DNA of 64,000 nucleotides, from NCBI GenBank assembly GCA_016839165.1, contig CP069300.1:7450001-7514000 (forward strand), written 5' to 3'. A program made the position numbers and the translations under genes. Below the pieces are notes generated by a model. It saw nothing but the letters and a program-made list of their open reading frames with translations, made no database searches and was not told the DNA's origin. The stretch is from Bradyrhizobium sp. PSBB068 (GTDB lineage: Bacteria; Pseudomonadota; Alphaproteobacteria; Rhizobiales; Xanthobacteraceae). Below are positions 43,545 to 50,187 of the stretch, piece after piece. The number at the start of each line of letters is the position of its first letter. Position 1 is the first letter of the stretch.

Positions 43545-43796
43545 CTATTCTTGAGGCTCGGCCGAGTTCGCCAAGTCGCCATTGCGATGAGGAGCTCGCA
43601 CCAACTCGGCCGCCTCTAACTCCAGCGCTTCGGCCACCTGGCCCAGCACGGTGACGCTCGCCGACACGTCGGCGCGCTCGATCGCCCCGATATACCGGGC
43701 ACTCAACCCGGCCCGCTCGGCCAACTCCTCTTGCGTCATCCCTTTCGCATGACGCAACCGACGCAGATTGATCGCCATGACCTCCTTGAGATCCAT
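43545..43796 (-). CDS. XRE-family HTH transcriptional regulator
   Basis: The 83-residue Cro/C1-type repressor has its HTH at about 8-62 (LRRLRHAKGMTQEELAERAGLSARYIGAIERAD). It is transcribed away from the DUF2285 genes. An array of GGAAC/GTTCC half-sites lies just upstream of its start, so it probably represses itself and the divergent genes, acting as a switch for transfer or maintenance functions. Confidence 0.85.
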   Translation of the reverse strand: MDLKEVMAINLRRLRHAKGMTQEELAERAGLSARYIGAIERADVSASVTVLGQVAEALELEAAELVRAPHRNGDLANSAEPQE

Positions 43797-43817
43797 GGCG
43801 ATGATGGAGCCGAGGTC

Positions 43818-43846
43818 GGAACCATCGTTCCAGGAACGATCATTCC
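43818..43846. promoter_or_regulatory. Operator-like array of GGAAC half-sites
   Basis: GGAAC (43,818-43,822), GTTCC (43,827-43,831), GGAAC (43,833-43,837) and ATTCC (43,842-43,846) alternate in direction. The middle two form the perfect 17-bp palindrome ATCGTTCCAGGAACGAT (43,824-43,840). It lies about 28 bp upstream of the XRE start codon. Confidence 0.6.
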
Positions 43847-43913
43847 GATTCGTCCGCGGGTTATGCTATCCATCCCCGGTCTCGAGTGCCTCTACATCGT
43901 CAACTTGAGCAAC

Positions 43914-43934
43914 GTGATGCGCCATAAGCATCAC
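43914..43934. promoter_or_regulatory. Second palindrome in the divergent region
   Basis: GTGATGC (43,914-43,920) and GCATCAC (43,928-43,934) form a 7-bp dyad with a 7-bp spacer, about 95 bp upstream of the DUF2285 start. It is a candidate site for another regulator. Confidence 0.45.
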
Positions 43935-44027
43935 GACACCGGCTCAATCAGGCGCGAAGTCTGTCAAAATTTGCGGTAAATGAATCCCTACTCCATTGCT
44001 TTGATCTCGACGGGGGGAAAGATCGCA

Positions 44028-44291
44028 ATGACCGAGGCGCCCTTCTGTGACCGGCCGCCGCTTACCGACAGCGTGAACGCCTATGATGAGCAACATCTGG
44101 CGATATACCTACGGTTGCTGATGGCCGAGGAAGAGGGCGCCGACTGGCGAGAGGTCGTGCTGGTGCTCTTCGGACTCGATCCGGCGCAAGAGCCCTGCCG
44201 TGCCAAAATCGTCCATGAAAGCCACCTGGCGCGCGCCCGCTGGATGACCGAAACCGGCTATCGGCACCTGCTTCAGCCACGAGCGCAGTGA
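44028..44291 (+). CDS. Short DUF2285 DNA-binding protein
   Basis: This 87-residue protein is almost entirely one DUF2285 domain: HLAIYLRLLMAEEEGADWRE, VLFGLDP, and SHLARARWMTETGYRHLL. These small winged-helix-like proteins act as transcription factors in ICEs; in Mesorhizobium symbiosis ICEs a related FseA/MsiR-type arrangement activates excision. GGGGGAAA lies 8 bp before ATG 44,028, preferred over ATG 43,980. It is followed by a larger, frameshifted DUF2285 gene. Confidence 0.8.
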   Translation: MTEAPFCDRPPLTDSVNAYDEQHLAIYLRLLMAEEEGADWREVVLVLFGLDPAQEPCRAKIVHESHLARARWMTETGYRHLLQPRAQ

Positions 44292-44417
44292 GTCGCCAAG
44301 ACGTGTGTTGTACGGGTTGTCGTCGCGCGCGATGCAATCATAAGGTCTAGCGCAAAGCCTGCGTTTCCGGATGGTCTGAGGCTCCCCGAATAGGGGTGCA
44401 AGACGAGAGGAAACGCC

Positions 44418-45204
44418 ATGCCCACAGAGTATTGGCGCTCGCCGGAGACGATCGATCACTTGAATCGCCTCGAACGTCCCGGCTTCGCCGTCGAATTCCT
44501 GCGCCGCAACGCCGAATATCGGCGCGAATACGCCCAAATCCAACGCCAGATCGCACGCGATCACGTCGATGCGGAGTCCGCTCGCGCGGATTTCGCCCGA
44601 CGATGGGGGTTGCGGTTTCGCCCACGACCCGAGCATTCCGGTCGGCGACGAACCCGCTACCTGGCTGCCGGAACTGTCGCCCGGCACGCTGCTGCTCGAT
44701 GCAGCGCCGAGCGGATTCGCGCCTGTGGCCCTCGACCCATCCCAACTCGGCTCGATCGTCGCTGACCGGACCGATGATGAGGGTCGCGAGGTCGTAATCG
44801 TCGATGGGTCCGGCGAGCTTCACATCCGGATCAACAGCGATCTGGCCGTTCGGCGCCCCGTGATTCTCCTGCCGCTCGGCGCCGTGTCGGTCGATCTCCG
44901 ACTCGATGTCGCGGCGCGTTTCATCCGCAAGGTGGGCGGCCAAACCATCGGCCTTCTCCCACGGGCGTTGCGACTGACCAAGCAGCGCAAGCGCCGTCTC
45001 GTTCAGCTTCTTCACGCCTTCGACGTTCACGACATGGGCGGCGGTCCTCGTGACGTCGCAGAGATCATCCTGCATTCGGACCAGGCCCAACTTCCATCTG
45101 TCGAGTGGAAAGACTCCCACGCGCGACGCGCGGCCAACCGTCTGATCCACGACTCGATCGCGCTCGTCGAACGCGGCTATCTCAAATTTCTGCGCGGCGA
45201 CTGA
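44418..45204 (+). pseudogene. DUF6499/DUF2285 regulator interrupted by a frameshift
   Basis: The first part, from ATG 44,418, reads as a typical N terminus (WRSPETIDHLNRLERPGFAV, FLRRNAEYRREYAQI). At the G5 tract 44,605-44,609 the sensible reading moves by one base into the frame running to 45,204 (GDEPATWLPELSPGTLLLDA, then a C-terminal DUF2285 domain). With four Gs the product would be one uninterrupted protein of about 261 residues. It may be a real mutation, a sequencing error, or programmed frameshifting as known for fused DUF2285 regulators in ICEs. Confidence 0.7.
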
Positions 45205-45418
45205 TCAGCCACAGAACCTGATTTCAGCGCGCACCGCTCTTCCATCCATTTCCGTCTCGGCGGTGATGAATTGGACCATCGCCGGCTCATGGTCGCGCGA
45301 AGGGGGACGCTCCCTTCCGAAAATCTTCGTCCACCCCCAACGCCTGAGCTCTCCGCCACCGTGACCCCGACATGCCGCGACTTGGCCGCGGCGCTTCGAG
45401 GCAAGACGGAGGCTTCCC

Positions 45419-45670
45419 ATGCTCGACAGGTCCGCGCAGCTCGCCACCCGGTACGTCCGAACCCATGAGGCGGCGCGCATCCTCGGCATCTCGCCGCGCA
45501 CCCTGGAAAAGTATCGCTGTCACGGCAGCGGCCCGACCTTTCGCAAGCTCGGCGGTCGCGTGGTGTACGCGGTCGGCGATCTCGAAGCCTGGGCCGACCA
45601 GGCCGCCTGCCGTTCGACCTCGGACCCCCGCTACGTCGAGGCCCGCGCCGCCGGCCACGCGCATCGCTGA
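45419..45670 (+). CDS. AlpA/excisionase-like HTH protein
   Basis: The 83-residue protein has HTH_17 at about 12-62 (THEAARILGISPRTLEKYRCHGSG, then a wing FRKLGGRVVYAVGDLEAWA). In related ICEs the gene just upstream of repA encodes this type, a probable regulator or recombination directionality factor. It lies 11 bp before repA. It is a different branch from the HTH protein at 7,026. Confidence 0.8.
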   Translation: MLDRSAQLATRYVRTHEAARILGISPRTLEKYRCHGSGPTFRKLGGRVVYAVGDLEAWADQAACRSTSDPRYVEARAAGHAHR

Positions 45671-45681
45671 GGCGCTCGCCG

Positions 45682-46791
45682 ATGTCGTCGCGCCGCCTCA
45701 TCTCCAACATCGAACGGAGCAAGCTCGAACCGTTCATCGTCGCCACCGGCGACGCCAGTCCGCGCGACCAGCGCGACCTGATGGAGCGGCCCTTCTTCTC
45801 GTTGGCCAAAGCCAGGCGCACGGCCCCCATTCTCTATGAAGCCGGCGACGTCCGCGTCGAGGTCTACGCGGCGCCCGAGTTCGGCATGGCCACCATCTGG
45901 GACGCCGACGTCCTGATCTGGGCGGCGAGCCAGATCGTCGAGGCCGAAAACCTTGGCTTCAAGACATCGCGCTTTCTGCGCTTCACGCCCTATCAGCTCC
46001 TGACGGCGATCGGCCGCCAAACCGGCTTCCGCGACTACAAGCTCTTGAAGGGCGCGCTCGCGCGCCTGCAATCGACCGTCATCCGCACGACGATCCGCAA
46101 CGGCGAGCACTGGCGGCGACACCAGTTCTCCTGGATCAACGAGTGGGAGGAATGCACGACGCGCGATGGTCGGGTCGAGGGGATGGAGTTCGTCCTTCCC
46201 GACTGGTTCTATCGCGGCGTCGTCGACCGCTCGCTCGTTCTCACGATCGACCCGGCCTATTTTCGCCTCACCGGCGGTATCGAGCGGTGGCTCTATCGCG
46301 TCGCCCGCAAACACGCCGGCCGCCAGCCCCGAGGCTGGCTGTTCGAGTTCGCGCACCTACACGAAAAATCCGGAAGCCTCGCCAAGGTCGCAGACTTCGC
46401 CTTCGATCTGCGCCGGATCTCCGCCCGCCAACCGCTTCCCGGCTATCGGCTCAACATCGAGCGCGATGGGCGGCGCGAGATGCTGCGCATCCTGCCGGCC
46501 GGTTTATCCACAGGGCCTGTGGATATCGCTGTGAATGCGGTCGGGACTTCGGGCGTTCCCGCTATCGGGACTTCAGGCGTGCGCCTATCGGGACTTCGGG
46601 CGTGCAAACCGCAGCTAACCCTCTGGCCTGAAACCGCGATTCCAGGCCTTAACTTAGAGTCTAACTCAGAATCTAACTCTTGTTGTTGGCCTGCGGGCTC
46701 TGCGGACAAACGCGGCGCCGGGCGGATTTCCAGCCATCCAGAACGACAACCATCGCTGCCCCTCAACCGCAAGCCGGGAGGGAAGCGATGA
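45682..46791 (+). CDS. repA: Replication initiator protein RepA
   Basis: This 369-residue RepA-type initiator shows PFFSLAKARRTAPILYEAGD, the conserved MATIWDADVLIWAASQI, a winged-helix DNA-binding region (about 85-250; GGIERWLYRVARKHAGRQ) and the loop AHLHEKSGSLAKVADFAFDL. The last 90 residues are low-complexity with repeated GTSGV segments, because the DNA there carries iterons (46,541-46,603), so protein sequence is constrained by a cis site. It overlaps parA by 4 nt. It would allow extrachromosomal replication of the excised element, as known for some Trb-type ICEs. Confidence 0.85.
   Translation: MSSRRLISNIERSKLEPFIVATGDASPRDQRDLMERPFFSLAKARRTAPILYEAGDVRVEVYAAPEFGMATIWDADVLIWAASQIVEAENLGFKTSRFLRFTPYQLLTAIGRQTGFRDYKLLKGALARLQSTVIRTTIRNGEHWRRHQFSWINEWEECTTRDGRVEGMEFVLPDWFYRGVVDRSLVLTIDPAYFRLTGGIERWLYRVARKHAGRQPRGWLFEFAHLHEKSGSLAKVADFAFDLRRISARQPLPGYRLNIERDGRREMLRILPAGLSTGPVDIAVNAVGTSGVPAIGTSGVRLSGLRACKPQLTLWPETAIPGLNLESNSESNSCCWPAGSADKRGAGRISSHPERQPSLPLNRKPGGKR
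46504..46680. other. Candidate origin of replication inside repA 3' end
   Basis: A perfect DnaA box TTATCCACA (46,504-46,512) faces a near-match TGTGGATAT (46,518-46,526, one mismatch). Three iterons TCGGGACTTC(G/A)GGCGT follow at 46,541-46,556, 46,565-46,580 and 46,588-46,603, 23-24 bp apart. An A+T-richer segment with two copies of TCTAACTC (within 46,656-46,680) comes next and could unwind. This is the layout of iteron-type plasmid origins. Confidence 0.65.
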
Positions 46792-47426
46792 TCGTCGCAC
46801 TGCTCAATCAAAAGGGCGGCGTCGGGAAAACGACGCTCGCGCTGCATCTCGCCGGCGAATGGGCGCTGCACGGCATGCGCGTCACGCTGATCGACGCCGA
46901 TCCCCAAGGTTCGGCGCTCGACTGGTCCCAACAGAGGGCGCGGGAGAATGTCTCGCGGCTGTTCGGCGTCGTGGGTCTCGCGCGCGACACGCTCCACCGC
47001 GAAGCGCCGGAACTGGCCGCAACCTGCGACCACGTCGTCATCGATGGCCCGCCCCGCGTCGCTGGGCTGATGCGCTCGGCCCTGCTCGCCGCCGACTTGG
47101 TGCTGATCCCCGTGCAACCGTCGCCGCTCGATGGCTGGGCGTCAGCCGAGATGCTGGCTCTCCTGCGTGAGGCGCGCATCTATCGCCCGCAGCTTGCCGC
47201 GCGCTTCGTGCTGAATCGTTGCGGCGTCCGTACCGTCATCGCCCGCGAGACGGCCGAGACCTTGGCCGACCACGATCCGCCGGTGCTGTCCAGCACCATT
47301 GGTCAGCGCGTCGTCTTTGCCGACGCTGCGCAGTCGGGCCGCCTGGTCTTCGAATTGGCGGAGCAAAGCGCTGCGGCGCGCGAGATCGCCGCGATGGCCG
47401 CCGAGGTCGCGAGGATCGCGCCATGA
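46788..47426 (+). CDS. parA: ParA-family partition ATPase
   Basis: The 212-residue MinD/ParA-type ATPase has the deviant Walker A NQKGGVGKTT (7-16), the A' motif LIDADPQGSA (35-44) and Walker B HVVIDGPP. It has no N-terminal HTH, so it is a type Ib ParA, which normally works with a small ribbon-helix-helix partner such as the one encoded next. It is coupled to repA by a 4-nt overlap and would stabilise the excised, replicating form. Confidence 0.88.
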   Translation: MIVALLNQKGGVGKTTLALHLAGEWALHGMRVTLIDADPQGSALDWSQQRARENVSRLFGVVGLARDTLHREAPELAATCDHVVIDGPPRVAGLMRSALLAADLVLIPVQPSPLDGWASAEMLALLREARIYRPQLAARFVLNRCGVRTVIARETAETLADHDPPVLSSTIGQRVVFADAAQSGRLVFELAEQSAAAREIAAMAAEVARIAP

Positions 47427-47677
47427 GCGAACGGTCCACCAGACGTGGCTTCGTATCCCGACCCGGCGGCGCCGAGAGTTGGATCAAGGCTCCCGAAGCG
47501 AACGGCAGACGGTCGGATGACACCTCCGCCTTCAGCGCACGACTGACGATCGACGTCACTCCGGCGCTACGCGGCCGCATCAAGGTCGCCGCCTTCCGTC
47601 GCGGCATCACCGTCGCCGACATGCTCCGCGACCTCCTCTCCCGCGAATTTCCCCCCGATCCCGGAGAGTCCTCATGA
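47423..47677 (+). CDS. Ribbon-helix-helix-like partner of ParA
   Basis: The C-terminal 45 residues of this 84-residue protein (RLTIDVTPALRGRIKVAAFRRGITVADMLRDLL) fit a ribbon-helix-helix DNA-binding fold. The N terminus is basic and disordered. Position and 4-nt overlap with parA indicate a ParG/Omega-like centromere-binding protein. The large ParB-like protein encoded at 28,821 is an alternative partner. Confidence 0.65.
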   Translation: MSERSTRRGFVSRPGGAESWIKAPEANGRRSDDTSAFSARLTIDVTPALRGRIKVAAFRRGITVADMLRDLLSREFPPDPGESS

Positions 47678-48192
47678 ACGACAACGAGCAGTCGCCGCCG
47701 TGCGTCGTGCCTCCGTCGCATCGGCGCACCGTCGCACTGACCCATGTCGAGCTGACCTGGATCGAGAAGACAATCGAGCATTGGCTGCGCTTCGGCCGAC
47801 GCGCCGAGGAGAAAATCCTCGATCGCCGCCGCAGCATCTCCAGCTTCAAGCCGGGCAGCGTCTTCGCCTTCGTCCGCTGGGCGTCGAACGACTTCGGCAC
47901 GGTCGTCTCGCGCATGGACATCGTGCGCGCGGTCGAGCCCGGCGTCCGCTACCAGACGCTGCCTTTCGTGCGCCCCGGCGGCGAAATCCTGCTGCGCGTC
48001 GATGGCTGGCCGAAGGTCGAGCGCGTGCTGCAGGCGATCGATGCGGTCGAAGCGCTCGACATCGATCCTGCCGATGCTGCGCCGGAATATTGGCGTCACC
48101 TCCACAACCGCCTCGCTGCTGGGCATGAGCCACGCGCCTACACGCGCGAGCAACATGCGGCCTGGCTCAAGCGCCGGAGCGTCGCGCCATGA
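47674..48192 (+). CDS. DUF2840 domain protein
   Basis: This 172-residue DUF2840 protein has TVALTHVELTWIEKTIEHWLRFG, FAFVRWASNDFGTVVSRMDI and VDGWPKVERVLQAIDAVEAL. It is a constant member of alphaproteobacterial Trb-type elements between parA and traF. Function is unknown. It overlaps both neighbours by 4 nt. Confidence 0.8.
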   Translation: MNDNEQSPPCVVPPSHRRTVALTHVELTWIEKTIEHWLRFGRRAEEKILDRRRSISSFKPGSVFAFVRWASNDFGTVVSRMDIVRAVEPGVRYQTLPFVRPGGEILLRVDGWPKVERVLQAIDAVEALDIDPADAAPEYWRHLHNRLAAGHEPRAYTREQHAAWLKRRSVAP

Positions 48193-48734
48193 CCCGCTTC
48201 GGCTACGTCATGACGACGTACTTCGCGATGCTCGGCGTCGGCGCCCTCGCGTTCTTCCACCCGGCCCCACGGTTGATCTGGAACGCCACGGCGAGCACCC
48301 CGACCGGGCTCTATGCGCTGCATGCCGTTGGTACGCTCCATACGCTCGAACTCGTCGTCGTGCGTCCACCCGAACCGATCGCGAGCTACCTCGCCGACGG
48401 CGGCTTCCTGCCCAAGGGCGTGCCGCTGCTGAAGCATGTCATGGCGCTACCCGGACAGATCGTGTGTCGGGCCGGCGACCTCGTCACCGTCGATCAGGTC
48501 GAGGTCGGCGTCGCTCATGACCGCGATCACCTTAACCGTCCACTGCCGCGCTGGAGCGGCTGTCGGGTGCTTCGGTCGGACGAGGTCTTCCTCATGAACC
48601 CGACCGTCCCGGACAGCCTGGATGGCCGCTATTTCGGCCCGCTCCCCGCAGCTTCGATCGTCGCGCGCGCAGTCCCGCTGTGGACCGACGAGGCCGGCGA
48701 CGGCCGCTTCGTCTGGCGCGCCGCCACCGATTGA
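48189..48734 (+). CDS. traF: Conjugal transfer peptidase TraF (S26 family)
   Basis: This 181-residue serine peptidase of signal peptidase family S26 has one N-terminal membrane helix (8-23), the nucleophile Ser36 in NATASTPTGLY, and the general base Lys82 in PLLKHVMALPG. A C-terminal beta domain holds MNPTVPDSLDGRYFGPLP. RP4 TraF processes and cyclises the TrbC pilin; this one would mature the TrbC encoded at 58,394. Confidence 0.88.
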   Translation: MTRFGYVMTTYFAMLGVGALAFFHPAPRLIWNATASTPTGLYALHAVGTLHTLELVVVRPPEPIASYLADGGFLPKGVPLLKHVMALPGQIVCRAGDLVTVDQVEVGVAHDRDHLNRPLPRWSGCRVLRSDEVFLMNPTVPDSLDGRYFGPLPAASIVARAVPLWTDEAGDGRFVWRAATD

Positions 48735-48768
48735 TCCGCTTCTCAACCCGCCAACCCAGGAGGTTCCC

Positions 48769-49104
48769 ATGGCGCAGATCGGTCACTTCACCCGCGATAA
48801 ATCCGGCTTCACCGGACGCATTCAGACGCTCTTCTTCACCCACGACCTCTCCCTCGTTCCGGCCGAATCTTCCGATGCCGAGAATGCGCCCGACTATCGC
48901 ATCCACCGGGGCGATGCCGACGGCCCGGAGATCGGCGCGGGCTGGAAACGCACCGGCGAGAAAGCAGGCGAATACGTCTCGCTCGTCATCGATGACCCGG
49001 CGCTGCATCAGCCGATCCGCGCCAATCTCTTTCAGTCCGGCGACGACAAGTCTGCGTGGGTGCTGAACTGGAACCGCCCGCCCAAGCGCGCCCAGCGGGA
49101 TTGA
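48769..49104 (+). CDS. DUF736 family protein, second copy
   Basis: The 111-residue DUF736 paralogue of the gene at 43,108 begins MAQIGHFTRDKSGFTGRIQT and ends KSAWVLNWNRPPK. The two share the overall beta pattern and the G-x-F...FTG start but differ at most positions, so they are old duplicates rather than recent ones. CAGGAGG lies 6 bp upstream of ATG 48,769. Confidence 0.85.
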   Translation: MAQIGHFTRDKSGFTGRIQTLFFTHDLSLVPAESSDAENAPDYRIHRGDADGPEIGAGWKRTGEKAGEYVSLVIDDPALHQPIRANLFQSGDDKSAWVLNWNRPPKRAQRD

Positions 49105-49108
49105 GCGC

Positions 49109-49825
49109 ATGCGGACCGCTTTCATCATGCTCGTCGGGGCGACGGCGTTCGGCATGCCCGCCGCCGTCGCTCACGCCCAGACCGCGCGGATCGACCTGCA
49201 CGCGCCGAGCGATCCCTATGCCGGTCTCATTGCGGAGGCGGCGCAACGCTTCGGCATTCCGGCGGCGTGGATACGGGCGATCATGCGAGTCGAGAGCCGC
49301 GGCGATCGGCGCTCAATCTCGCCCAAGGGGGCGATCGGCTTGATGCAGCTCATGCCCGACACCTGGGCGGCGCTGCGCGCTCGGTACGGCCTTGGTCGCG
49401 ATCCGTTTGATGCCCACGACAACATCCTGGCGGGCGCGGCCTTCCTGCGCGAAATGCACGACCGCTACGGATCGCCGGGCTTCCTCGCGGCATACAATGC
49501 GGGGCCTGGTCGATACGAAGACTATCGTGATCGGCATCGGCCCCTACCGCCCGAGACCGTCGCTTACGTCGCCGCGCTCATCCCTTTTGTCGGGGCCGGC
49601 GCGATCGATGGGCCTGTTCTCGTGGCGGCCTCCGATCCGTCGTCCTGGACGCAAGCGCCGCTGTTCATAACGCGGCCGGCAAGCGCTGAACCCGCTGATC
49701 GCACGTCGGCCAAGCAGCCTCCGAGCGACACGCCGGCCGTCGTCGCGGTGCGCGATCTCTCCGCCATCGCGCCGCAGTCCACGGGTCTGTTCGTCTCAGT
49801 TGCAGCAGCGGGACCGAAGCCATGA
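49109..49825 (+). CDS. Lytic transglycosylase (VirB1-like)
   Basis: This 238-residue exported SLT enzyme opens peptidoglycan for the transfer channel. It has a signal peptide (1-23, cleavage after AHA), the catalytic Glu62 in RVESRGDR, GAIGLMQLMP (75-84) and the AAYNAGPGRYEDY block (about 130). The C-terminal 60 residues are low-complexity. It lies between the DUF736 gene and the relaxase region, as in related ICEs. Confidence 0.9.
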   Translation: MRTAFIMLVGATAFGMPAAVAHAQTARIDLHAPSDPYAGLIAEAAQRFGIPAAWIRAIMRVESRGDRRSISPKGAIGLMQLMPDTWAALRARYGLGRDPFDAHDNILAGAAFLREMHDRYGSPGFLAAYNAGPGRYEDYRDRHRPLPPETVAYVAALIPFVGAGAIDGPVLVAASDPSSWTQAPLFITRPASAEPADRTSAKQPPSDTPAVVAVRDLSAIAPQSTGLFVSVAAAGPKP

Positions 49826-50187
49826 CGGTGCTACTCCCCCGCAATCACGCCGCGCTCTTGCTTCGACCCGCATGCGCCTTCCTTGGCGTCGCGACGATGT
49901 TCGGGGTCTCGCTAGGCTATCTCGAGGCTCTCGGATGCGAATTCGCAGGCTGGCGCGGCGCAGCGTCCTTCCGGGAAGGAGGAAGGGCGGACAGGGGAGG
50001 CGTGCAGGAACCGACCGACAGAGGGCCAGATAAAAGGCCGCAAGGTGCGGCTCTGTCGGTCGGTTGTTTTTGCTTGTGTTTTTCGTTGATCGCGCAACGT
50101 GAGGCTCTGGAACGCACGGTGCGCGGCGCCGTCAACGCATTGCCCATCCTCTGTTTTTCGCACATTGCCGGGGCCGGCGATGGCTGA
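49822..50187 (+). CDS. Doubtful small frame, possibly only the first ~45 codons real
   Basis: The start overlaps the preceding stop by 4 nt and the first 45 residues include a hydrophobic helix (LLRPACAFLGVATMFGVSLG). Downstream the frame crosses the hairpin at 50,009-50,065 and ends inside the relaxase gene, so the C-terminal part is unlikely to be a conserved protein. It may be a small membrane protein altered by later sequence change. Confidence 0.3.
   Translation: MTVLLPRNHAALLLRPACAFLGVATMFGVSLGYLEALGCEFAGWRGAASFREGGRADRGGVQEPTDRGPDKRPQGAALSVGCFCLCFSLIAQREALERTVRGAVNALPILCFSHIAGAGDG
50009..50070 (+). terminator. Long inverted repeat with T-run upstream of relaxase gene
   Basis: AACCGACCGACAGAG (50,009-50,023) is the exact complement of CTCTGTCGGTCGGTT (50,051-50,065), with T residues directly after it. 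The 27-base loop contains a smaller GGCC/GGCC hairpin. The shape is that of an intrinsic terminator. Because oriT sites of this transfer class also lie near the relaxase gene and contain inverted repeats, an oriT role is a real alternative. Confidence 0.65.

Noticed and set aside
45205..45501. Minus-strand small gene before the AlpA-like gene
   Set aside because: The end MVQFITAETEMDGRAVRAEI looks protein-like, but the rest overlaps the AlpA-like gene and has no support.
46541..46603. CRISPR-like repeat array
   Set aside because: Three 16-bp units with 7-8 bp spacers inside repA are iterons; repeats and spacers are too short for CRISPR and no cas genes are present.
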